64,000 bases of DNA from JBKDZP01 sp047971315 (GTDB lineage Bacteria > Bacillota_I > Bacilli_A > RF39 > UBA660): NCBI GenBank assembly GCA_047971315.1, contig JBKDZP010000002.1:41098-105097 (forward strand), in the 5' to 3' direction. A program made the translations under genes and the position numbers. The notes beneath the pieces are model-generated. The model searched no databases, had not been told where the DNA came from, and saw nothing but the letters and a program-made list of their open reading frames with translations. Each line of letters begins with the position of its first letter. Position 1 is the first letter of the stretch. Shown piece after piece: positions 37,820 to 45,780 of this stretch.

Positions 37820-38233
37820 ATTGCGGAACTTTCTGAGAAACTAGAAGTATCTCCAAGAATGATTAGAGTTTATAAAGACGAAATTGAAATGGCAGGAATA
37901 TATATTGACACTATAAAAGGTCCTTACGGTGGTTATGTATTAAATCAGAACGTAAATGTTCCTAAAAGGTTTATTACACCAATACCATTAAAAATTAACA
38001 ATAAGAGTATTTATAATACTATTAATCGTTCAATCAAAGAAAAACGGAAATGCTTTATTAAGTACTTTTCAAAAGAAAAAACAATTTCTGAACGAATTAT
38101 CCATCCCTATGATTTAATAGTATTTGGAAATGAATGGGGAACAGCAGCTTATTGTGAGTTAAAAGATGAAATTAGACATTTTTATATAAGCAGAATTAAA
38201 TCAATAAAACTTTTAGAAGAATTTTATAACTGA
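37820..38233 (+). pseudogene. HTH/WYL-domain transcriptional regulator, truncated
   Basis: The frame containing ATG 37859 runs upstream through YSIAELSEKLEVSPRM, a DeoR/HTH_11-type helix-turn-helix, to an in-frame TGA near 37803. After the linker GPYGGYVL, a large part of the usual protein is missing, and the WYL domain core follows (RIIHPYDLIVFGNEWGTAAYCELK and EIRHFYISRI). The length is about half that of intact WYL regulators, so it is an internally deleted remnant. Confidence 0.7.
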
Positions 38234-38284
38234 CATTCATATTGCCACTTCTTTTGCTACAATGAAGGTGAATGAAGTGATTTT

Positions 38285-38926
38285 ATGATAAAGCATACTC
38301 ATACAGAACTCTCAGAAGTAAATTTTAATAAACTTGAGACGAGATTAATGCAAATAAACTATGAAAAACAATTTACTTATTTTCAATTTTTAAGAAATTT
38401 TTGGAATCCTATATTAAATAGCAGGAGTGTTCCAACTTTAATTATGGCAACTGGAGGATCAAAAGCTGTGGCTTATTATCTTCAGATGATATTAGAAAGT
38501 CATAAACTATACGCTGAAGTGATTGAACCAAGAGATTATTTTAATAAAGAAAATATCTATTACTATAAGCGCTTAATCACTATTTCTAAAAGTGGAACAA
38601 CAAATTGAATAATGGAAGCATTGCAAACTTTTAAAGGAAGTAAATATTTAATTGCTGAAAACTATTGTCGTGCTCAAGATGATTACAAAGAAAGTGAATA
38701 TTTTGGAGAAATTCCTAAACCTTTATTTGAGGTTGTTAATTGGAGTAATGGATACTATTATGAAAAAGAAAAAAGTTTTGTTTCATTAGTATCTACTTTA
38801 GCCCCTATGTTAATGTTTTTAGATTTAACGTATTGTAATGGAAATGAACTTTCTCCTGAAAATTTAAGAAAAATAAATGACAAAATAAAATTACTAATTT
38901 CAAAAAGTAGGAATAAAGTTGATTGA
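38285..38926 (+). pseudogene. SIS-domain protein with one in-frame TGA
   Basis: The frame spans 213 codons with a SIS (sugar-isomerase) fold: ATGGSKAVAYYLQMIL, then the SKSGTTN phosphosugar-binding motif, then TGA at 38606-38608 and an open, homologous-looking continuation (IMEALQTFKGSKYLI...). The TGA may be a nonsense mutation of Trp or another codon. SIS proteins bind phosphosugars; some act in regulation. It starts 50 bases after the WYL remnant and could have been its partner. The 3' end abuts the end of the Mob remnant on the other strand. Confidence 0.7.
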
Positions 38927-39836
38927 TATATTCAATTATTTTAGTTTTATCATCACTATCTAATATAAAGTTTTCTTTATTCACCTTAGATTGTTTTAAA
39001 TTATTAATAACAATTTTAATATCTTTGGAATTGTTATCAAGTTCTAAGGATTTTTTATTAGCTTTATCTAAATTGTTTTGCTTCTTTTCTAGCTCATCTT
39101 TAATTGCTTGATAGTTAGTCATATCTAATACATGAATATCTTGATTACGACCCTTTAATTTGGCTTTTAGAGTATTATTCAGGTTGTATTCTTGATTAAA
39201 TGACTCAATACAGAGACTCTCATTTTTTTCTGAATTTTTGTAAGAGATTCTTTTGTAAATATAGTTGATTTATCGACTTATTTGGACATTCCATATTTAT
39301 TTTTTATTTTAATAGGAACACCAATAATATGAAGATGGGGAATTGTTTCATCATAATGAATTATAGCATTGGCAATTTTAAAATCAGGTAGTAAAGTTTC
39401 CAAATGCTTTTTATTTCCAAGTTCTATGATGATTTCACATGCCAGATCACTTTTATCATCATTACTAATTTTAGAAAAGTAATCTTCTATTTTTCTATCA
39501 TTTCTTGTTTGTTTAGAGTTGTATTCTAAAAGTGAATCTTCAAATTCATCTTTATATAAATCTCGCACATCATTATAAAGTGATGATGTTTCAACATTGT
39601 CTTTATCATTGTCATATTTTCTACAATTAGGTTTATCTGCTTTAGATAATCCAGCAGAATTTTGAATTGCATTATTACTCATTGAAGTTGAGCCACTAGC
39701 ATTACTTTTACTACTTTTCCTAGCACTGTTTCTTTTGTTTTTATCACTACCTAAATGTAGTGAATAGGCAAGTGCTGATATATTCTCAATCCTCCTTTTT
39801 CTTGATTGTTTTTTCTTTTCTATTTTGTTGTGACAA
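38927..39836 (-). pseudogene. Mob/Pre-family relaxase remnant
   Basis: The minus strand carries pieces of a plasmid-type relaxase: the catalytic-domain segment HYDETIPHLHIIGVPI (39278-39400 area; two metal-binding His in HLH) and a coiled-coil C-terminal part (near 38940-39120). They are separated by a TAA, frameshifts around 39140-39270 and an early TGA near 39786. The N-terminal part reads AYSLHLGSDKNKRNSARK. The protein is also cut short at the SIS gene. Relaxases nick the transfer origin to start mobilization; this copy cannot be active. Confidence 0.75.
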
Positions 39837-39883
39837 AATTATTAACCCCAAGGTAATTTGACATACTATCAAAATACAGGTGG

Positions 39884-39899
39884 CTAAGGCTTGCCTTAG
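39884..39899. repeat. inverted repeat upstream of the relaxase remnant (candidate oriT part)
   Basis: A perfect 7-bp inverted repeat (CTAAGGC TT GCCTTAG) lies about 50 bases before the relaxase start on its coding strand, in a gene-free 150-base gap between relaxase and recombinase. Transfer origins of Mob-type relaxases are often found there, but the nick consensus was not recognised. Confidence 0.35.
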
Positions 39900-39988
39900 A
39901 ATCCAATTAATATAAAACGTTATCGCCACTTACAACTATATTCATAGTCATAACGTGCCACTCTTATTTATATTAATGTTAGTTGAAA

Positions 39989-41866
39989 TTAAGCAACGCT
40001 AATTTCTTCTTGGTATAATTCATTCATAGTTGCAGGTTTAACCGCAATAGGTGCAGGCTCATTTTTAAATACTAATGCTTCGCATTTATCTGGAATATAT
40101 ATGAAAGCATTTTCACTATCGACTTTATAAAATTCATTTTCTTGTTTAATATATAAGACACCAAAGTTGTAATTCTCCATTTGCATATTTGTATCTAATT
40201 TACAATAGTCTTCTAATGCAAATACTCTTATAATCGCTTTACTATCTTCTAAGAAGTTGAAATAGAAGACTTGCTTTGCTACATTGTAAGTTGCTTCATA
40301 AAATCCTACATCATAGAATTGTCTTAATCTTATAATATGTTTAGTTAGTTTTTCTTCTGGAATATAATGACTAAATCTAAGTGTTCCTACAACATTTCCA
40401 AATAGAATAAACTGACTTCTATCAAGATAACCAGAAGAATATAATTCATTCATTGGCTTACATATTGAATCTCTAAAATTAACTTGTTCAACAGCTAATT
40501 TTTTACCTATCATTATTAAAGTAATCTCATCAATATAGCTCATTAATAATTCCGATTTTTCTTTTCTTGATAAATCATCCTAATATTTATTAACTTTATT
40601 GTATTTTTCTGGGTATTTTATCTTGTTAATGAAGTCAATATCTCTTTTCACTAATATATTTTCTGGAGTAAATTTTAGTTCATCACTTACTTCTGTTTCG
40701 GAAAGTTTTAACTCTAAATCTTCGATATTACTTTCAATATTTTTCTTTTCTGTATCAAATTCATTTAGTTAAATGTACCATTAACGTAAGCTTTTTTAAT
40801 TCTATCTAGTTTTAGTCTTTTTTCATTTAATTCTTTGACTATATCATCTTTAGGATTATCAAATTTTTGCTTAATCATAGGCAAAAAGAATTGATTAACA
40901 ACTGTATCATATTCAACTATTTCATTGATAAATTCATTAATATAATTTTCGATTACCAATTCTTTAATATTGCATTTGCAATCTGTACAATAATAGTAAT
41001 AATAAATACTAACATTTTTTTTTAGTGGCTTTTCCACCTAGAATACGATTACATTTAGGACATTTTAATTTCTGTAAAAATAAATAAGTTAAAGTTCTTC
41101 GATAACTGCGAGAGTTTTTCTTTTTTTTTACTTGGCATTCTTCCCATAGTTCTTTAGAGATTATTGGTTCAACTACATCCTTATAGTATGTTGGGTGTTT
41201 AGTTCTCTTACCATGAACAAAATCTCCTTTATATACTTCGTTTTGGAGTATGGCAACAATAGTTGAATCCCTCCAATTACTTTCATCTAAAACTAGCTCT
41301 TCATTAAATAAGGTGCTTATTTTTTGATAAAATTGTCCACTATGATATAGATAAAATATTCTAATAACAATATCTTTAGTAGTTATATCAGGTATTAATT
41401 TCTTGTTCTCGGTTTATATCCTAATGGAGCTTTATGAGGTATATTGCCAGCCTTAATTGGACCTGCAAGTCCAATTTTAGTTCGCTCCGATATTCTTTCA
41501 ATTTCATTTTGCGATACACTCATTAAAAGTCGTGATTCTAACTTGCCATTAGCATTAGTAGTATTTATTTCATCATTGGCGCAATCAATATAACCATTAT
41601 TATCTTCTAAGAACTGCATTAAATTTTCCCAATCATAAACGCTTCGACTTAATTTATCTAAATTTAAAGCTACTATGGTATTAATTTTACCTTGTTTCAT
41701 ATCTTCTAACATTTCATCGAATGCAGGTCGCTTATTACCTAATACCACTATCCTCATAATTTGAACTTTCACATAGCTTTTAATCGCTCTTTTTGCTCTG
41801 ACAAGCTAAATCATTCGCGTGCCTAACTCTCAAATATAAACCACAAATCTTTTTTTCTTCATTCAA
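39989..41866 (-). pseudogene. large serine recombinase (element integrase), broken
   Basis: From a start near 41866 (KKICGLYLRV) the resolvase domain is interrupted near 41790 and resumes as NKRPAFDEMLEDMKQGKINTIVALNLDKLSR..., SRLLMSVSQNEIERISERTKIGL. A frame break near 41395 leads to the recombinase domain (HSGQFYQKISTLFN, NEVYKGDFVHGKRTKHP) and a zinc ribbon (CPKCN and CTDC). Another break lies near 40765 and a TAG (likely Trp) near 40581. The open tail 39989-40543 starts with MSYIDEITLIMIGKKLAVEQVNFRDS, the family's C-terminal region, with about 130 further residues. It is the probable integrase of the element and is dead. Confidence 0.8.
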
Positions 41867-42015
41867 ATTCCTCATCATCTCCTTCTCTATTTTTTATTAC
41901 TAAACAAAAGAAAAGTAAGGTACTGCTAATACACTTACTTTCCAAAACAAACATTTTAAGAATTTTCTTACTATATACATAATACAATAAAATCTTTGTT
42001 TTGTCTAGAATGGTA

Positions 42016-42279
42016 CTAACTAATATTTTTAATATAAGACTCCAATTCTGATATTTTAATCTTGTTGGATAAGTTATTGATAAAAATATCAGTAGAGTAA
42101 TTAAATGCAAGAACTACTATGTTTTTAACGTAGTTTAAATTAGACTTATCTATTTTTCTTATACTGCCATTTACAAATGTTGGCTTAGTATTACAAAACT
42201 CGTATACAAACTCTAATCGTTTCCTCAATTTTTTTTCCATAACAAGTTCTTGTTTAATAATATTAATCATTTTCACCAT
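42016..42279 (-). CDS. hypothetical protein at the right end of the element
   Basis: An 87-residue charged protein without recognised domain. Two possible ATG starts (42279 or 42270) are present; neither has a strong ribosome binding site. It lies between the recombinase remnant and the tRNA genes, so it may belong to the element or the chromosome. The 41867-42015 stretch has only a low-quality overlapping frame that I do not count as a gene. Confidence 0.4.
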   Translation of the reverse strand: MVKMINIIKQELVMEKKLRKRLEFVYEFCNTKPTFVNGSIRKIDKSNLNYVKNIVVLAFNYSTDIFINNLSNKIKISELESYIKNIS

Positions 42280-42404
42280 TCTTTCTATTTAGGATGATTC
42301 CTTTGTGCTTCCAAGCTAATGCGTGGGTGTTTGATCACAAAAAAACCAATCTCACGATTGATTTTATATATCAAGTCCGAAAAAAGTTCGAACAGATTCG
42401 TCAT

Positions 42405-42478
42405 TGGAGCAGATGAGGAGAATCGAACTCCCGTCCTAACCTTGGCAAGGTTATGTTCTGCCATTAAACCACATCTGC
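42405..42478 (-). tRNA. tRNA-Gly (anticodon GCC)
   Basis: On the minus strand the acceptor stem GCAGATG pairs with CATCTGC, the anticodon loop reads CTTGCCAAG with GCC, and the T-arm is GGGAGTTCGATTCTCC. The CCA end is encoded (TGG at 42405-42407 on the plus strand). Confidence 0.95.
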
Positions 42479-42513
42479 ATATAAAAAACTGTAAAACAGT
42501 TTAATTTAAAATT

Positions 42514-42587
42514 TGGAGGGCCTAGTCGGATTTGAACCAACGATCAGGGAGTTGCAGTCCCACGCCTTACCACTTGGCTATAGACCC
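42514..42587 (-). tRNA. tRNA-Cys (anticodon GCA)
   Basis: On the minus strand the acceptor GGGTCTA pairs with TAGGCCC (with G-U), the D-arm is AGCCAAGTGGTAAGGC and the anticodon loop CTGCAAC gives GCA. The T-arm TTGGTTCAAATCCGAC and an encoded CCA are present. It lies 36 bases upstream of tRNA-Gly in the same orientation, so the two form one transcript. Confidence 0.95.
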
Positions 42588-42700
42588 ATCAAAAGTAATA
42601 TTATTATATCAAATATTTAAATTCATTTCAATATATTTTATTACAAAAAAAGTATTTTGTGTAAAATTAAGTTAAAATTATAAAATTTTAAAATTATTTA

Positions 42701-42729
42701 TTGTTTAATTTTGTGAAAACAATTATAAT
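42701..42729 (+). promoter_or_regulatory. promoter of the LCP gene
   Basis: TTGTTT (42701-42706), a 17-base spacer and TATAAT (42724-42729), 27 bases before the start codon. Confidence 0.65.
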
Positions 42730-42755
42730 AAATATTGACATTATAGGAGGTCTAG

Positions 42756-44660
42756 ATGAAAAAAACTAACCAATTTTTAGGACAATTTTTTAAAAATAAG
42801 TTGCGCGGAATGCTTTTTTTAATATTAATAATTTTAAATATTTCAGCAACTTTTTATTTTATTTATGGATTATCTTTATTAACAGGAATTGAAAATATTC
42901 TTAGAATTTTAGTTTCAATTATATTAATAATACTATGTTTTATTTTTATTTTATGGTATATAAAAGCGGCAATAAAAATGAAAAAGCGATATCTTATATT
43001 TATACCAATTACAATTTTATATTCAATTATATTAATAGTAATGGGAATTTATGTATTAAAAACTTATAAAACAATTGAAAAAATGTCAACTAATTATACA
43101 TCATATTCTAGTAGTTTAGTATCTTTAAGTATAAATGATGTAGAAACACTAGACAATATAAACAAAAAAAGTACTATTGGAATATTAAATGATACAACGA
43201 GTATCGATGGAAATCAAATTCCAAATGAAATAATTGATGAAGAAGATTTAACTAATGAAATTATAGAATTTAATAGTTATATTGAATTAATAAAAGCATT
43301 ATATAATGAAGAAGTTGATTATGTTTTTCTACCAACTAATTATGCAGTAATGTTTCAAAATATTGAAGGAGCTAATTTTGAAAAAATAGAATCTGAAACT
43401 AAAATAATATATACAAAAAATACAAAAATTGAAACATCAACAAGTAAAAATACAACTCTTAATAAACCATTTACAATACTTATAATGGGAGTTGATTCAG
43501 AAGTAGAAAGTATTGAAAATGCAACTTTTAATGGAGATGCATTAATGTTGATTACATTTAATCCAACAACGCTATCAACAACAATATTAAGTATACCAAG
43601 AGATACTTATGTGCCAATTGCCTGTTTTAGTGATAACAGAAAAAATAAAATAACTCATGCTGCATGGTATGGACAAGATTGTATGATTGAAACAATTGAA
43701 AATTTTACAGGTATTACAATTGATTATTATGTTAAAATAAACTTTAAAGGAGTAGTAAATCTTGTAAATACATTAGGTGGAGTAGAAGTAGATGTCCCTT
43801 ATAACTTTTGTGAACAAAATAGCAATCGAGAATGGGGAGAAAATACAATATATGTGGAAGAAGGACTACAAACTTTAAATGGCGAGCAAGCTTTAGCTTT
43901 TGCTAGAAATAGACATCCAAATCCAACATACTGTAGTTCTAAATGGACCAATTATGATAGCAATGATTTTATTCGTGGACAACACCAACAAATAATTATT
44001 AGAGCATTACTAAATAAATTAAAATCAATAAAAAGCTTAAATGCTTTATATGAATTATTAGATACAATAAGTAAAAGTATGGAAACAAATATGACTACTA
44101 GTGAAATATTATCTTTATATAATGTTGGTAAAGATATATTAACTAAAAATGGTAGTGGAGAAGTAGCAGATTTAATTAGTATGCAAAGACTTTACTTAAG
44201 TGGAGTTGACAAATATATTTATGATCAAGGAACTGGACTTACCTTATATAATTATGTATTATATGAAGATAGTTTAGAAGAAGTAGAAAATGCTATGAAA
44301 ATTAACTTAGAATTAATAGAACCAACTATAGAAGAATCTTTTGCATTTAATATAGATTCAGAATATGAAGAATCAGTAATTGGAAAAGGTGATTATAGTA
44401 ATAGTTCTACTGGAGTAAAATTACTTCCAGACTTTACTGGAGATAGTGTTAGTCAAGCAACAAAAACAGCAAATAATTTAGGATTAAAAGTAACATTCAA
44501 ATATGTAACAATAGGAATTGGAACTAATAATACAGTAATCAGTCAAAATTATGAGTACTTATATGATATTAGTTATATAAATTCTCTTGTTCTAACAGTT
44601 TTACAAAAAACTGAAGTTACAAGTGATGAAGAAACCGAAATTACTGAAATAACAGATTAA
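42756..44660 (+). CDS. LytR-CpsA-Psr (LCP) family protein with extra SBP-like and PASTA-like domains
   Basis: LCP enzymes attach teichoic acids or polysaccharides to peptidoglycan from a lipid carrier. The 634-residue protein has three N-terminal hydrophobic segments (to about residue 110). A region near 125-235 resembles half of a periplasmic binding domain (IELIKALYNEEVDYVFLP). The LCP domain runs from about 237 (FTILIMGVDS) with the conserved SIPRDTYV, KITHA and LNGEQALAFAR motifs. A tail near 555-620 has the PASTA-like pattern LLPDFTGDSVSQATKTANNLGLKV. The start has AGGAGGTCTAG. A terminator (44670-44698) follows. Confidence 0.9.
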   Translation: MKKTNQFLGQFFKNKLRGMLFLILIILNISATFYFIYGLSLLTGIENILRILVSIILIILCFIFILWYIKAAIKMKKRYLIFIPITILYSIILIVMGIYVLKTYKTIEKMSTNYTSYSSSLVSLSINDVETLDNINKKSTIGILNDTTSIDGNQIPNEIIDEEDLTNEIIEFNSYIELIKALYNEEVDYVFLPTNYAVMFQNIEGANFEKIESETKIIYTKNTKIETSTSKNTTLNKPFTILIMGVDSEVESIENATFNGDALMLITFNPTTLSTTILSIPRDTYVPIACFSDNRKNKITHAAWYGQDCMIETIENFTGITIDYYVKINFKGVVNLVNTLGGVEVDVPYNFCEQNSNREWGENTIYVEEGLQTLNGEQALAFARNRHPNPTYCSSKWTNYDSNDFIRGQHQQIIIRALLNKLKSIKSLNALYELLDTISKSMETNMTTSEILSLYNVGKDILTKNGSGEVADLISMQRLYLSGVDKYIYDQGTGLTLYNYVLYEDSLEEVENAMKINLELIEPTIEESFAFNIDSEYEESVIGKGDYSNSSTGVKLLPDFTGDSVSQATKTANNLGLKVTFKYVTIGIGTNNTVISQNYEYLYDISYINSLVLTVLQKTEVTSDEETEITEITD

Positions 44661-44669
44661 AAAAATAAA

Positions 44670-44698
44670 AGGAAATTTAAATTTTAAATTTCTTTTTT
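44670..44698 (+). terminator. rho-independent terminator after the LCP gene
   Basis: The stem GAAATTTA/TAAATTTC is followed by T6. Confidence 0.75.
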
Positions 44699-44757
44699 AT
44701 ATAATTCTTTATTTGACTTTAATATTACTTTGATATAAAATTAGTGTAGGTGATAAT

Positions 44758-45516
44758 ATGAAGAAAAATTTAGGCTTTACTTTAACAGAATTATTAGCAG
44801 TTATTGTTTTATTAGTATTGTTAGTTGGAATTTCATATCCAACTGTAATGGAACAATTTAAGCAAAAAGAAAACTATATTTCTGAAAAAAAATTACAATT
44901 ATTATATGATGCTGCTTTTACATATATTCAAGAAAATACTAATGAGTATCCAACCTCAAATGGAAATACACAATGTATATTTATAAAAGAATTATTAGAT
45001 GAAAATTTAATTACAACTGATATAAGTGAAGTTGAATCAAATAAGTTAATTAAAATTAAAATGGGTAATAATAATAATTTTAATTATAGTCTAGTTGATA
45101 CTTGTACAAATAGTGATAAATATGGGAGTAATACTTATTCTTCACTAACATGTTCATTAGAAAAAGAAATAAATGATATTAAAGTAGAAAGTGAGATAAA
45201 ATATTATTTCGTGAATAGTTTATTAAAACTACAAGATGGAGATATTACTTTATCTTATAGTGATCCAGACTTTAGAGATAATTTTACTACAATGAAAAAA
45301 GATTATGATGATTTATACAGTAGATTATATGCAACAGAAGGAATTTATCCAGTATACAATAATGGAACATATAAATATGAATTTAGTCTTTCAATTGATT
45401 ATCAAACCTATAATCAAACTGTAGAAAATAATACATATATTGGAATTTATGATTCATCTACTAATTTAACAACAGTAAAAAGTAATGAAATAACAAAAAG
45501 TTATACATGTGAATAA
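44758..45516 (+). CDS. prepilin/pseudopilin-like protein
   Basis: The 252-residue protein has a four-residue leader (MKKN) and the methylation motif GFTLTELLAV with Glu at mature position 5 and one hydrophobic helix, as in type II pseudopilins and type IV pilins. The remaining 215 residues form an extracytoplasmic domain with four Cys (near residues 75, 120, 137 and 251) that could make two disulfides. The C-terminal domain is not recognised. It stands alone between the LCP gene and the 6S RNA, with no assembly genes. RBS: AGGTGATAAT. Confidence 0.8.
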   Translation: MKKNLGFTLTELLAVIVLLVLLVGISYPTVMEQFKQKENYISEKKLQLLYDAAFTYIQENTNEYPTSNGNTQCIFIKELLDENLITTDISEVESNKLIKIKMGNNNNFNYSLVDTCTNSDKYGSNTYSSLTCSLEKEINDIKVESEIKYYFVNSLLKLQDGDITLSYSDPDFRDNFTTMKKDYDDLYSRLYATEGIYPVYNNGTYKYEFSLSIDYQTYNQTVENNTYIGIYDSSTNLTTVKSNEITKSYTCE

Positions 45517-45523
45517 AAATATT

Positions 45524-45551
45524 TTGAAAAAACAAAAAAATATGCTATAAT
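45524..45551 (+). promoter_or_regulatory. promoter of the 6S-like RNA
   Basis: TTGAAA (45524-45529), a 16-base spacer and TATAAT (45546-45551) with an extended TGC before it. The transcript would start near 45558, at the first base of a long closing stem. Confidence 0.75.
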
Positions 45552-45557
45552 TTAATT

Positions 45558-45732
45558 GCTAAAAAGTAGTTTTATTTAATAAAAACCTACAAGTAATAAC
45601 GATTGGGAATTTAATTTATAAATTGTGTTGAAAACTTATTTGATTTTATAAGGATCCTAATATTTATAATGTAATACCCACCTGGGAGATCAGGTTTTAT
45701 CGTTGGTAGAGCTATTTTCTAGCTTTTTTTTT
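45558..45732 (+). ncRNA. ssrS: 6S RNA-like regulatory RNA
   Basis: The 5' end 45558-45569 pairs with 45712-45723 over 12 bases (one mismatch, one G-U), closing a 166-base RNA that is followed by T9. It has its own strong promoter and no reading frame. The 3' half has CCACCTGGGAGATCAGG, a hairpin like the conserved one near the 3' end of 6S RNAs. Size, closing stem, own promoter and terminator fit 6S RNA, which mimics an open promoter and traps sigma-A RNA polymerase. I did not fold it fully; another structured RNA remains possible. Confidence 0.65.
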
Positions 45733-45746
45733 GTTATTAATTGTGA

Positions 45747-45752
45747 TATAAT
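45747..45752 (+). promoter_or_regulatory. extended -10 element of the ftsK/spoIIIE gene
   Basis: TATAAT preceded by TGA, 29 bases before the ATG. There is no clear -35 because the 6S-like terminator T-run occupies that place. Confidence 0.45.
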
Positions 45753-45780
45753 TTTTTTAGAATGATTGTGAGGTAAAATA

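Larger units (their letters stand above)
35900..42300. mobile_element. degraded integrative/mobilizable element (approximate bounds)
   Basis: The stretch is full of broken genes of mobile type: a large serine recombinase and a Mob/Pre relaxase on the minus strand, a sigma-region-4-like regulator, and WYL and SIS genes on the plus strand. Nearly every larger frame contains a stop or frameshift, in contrast to the intact chromosome on both sides. The right end is close to two tRNA genes; I could not find matching attachment repeats at the ends, so the limits are approximate. Confidence 0.7.

Noticed and set aside
41859..42110. 83-codon minus-strand ORF in the mobile element
   Set aside because: It overlaps other frames, has a composition of translated A/T-rich non-coding DNA and no ribosome binding site.
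42319..42504. 61-codon ORF on the plus strand
   Set aside because: It runs antisense through the tRNA-Gly gene and has no ribosome binding site.
44670..45516. Duplicated terminator around the prepilin gene at 44758, as for the two lectin-tail cassettes
   Set aside because: The terminator at 44670-44698 has no second copy downstream; the next element is the 6S-like RNA.
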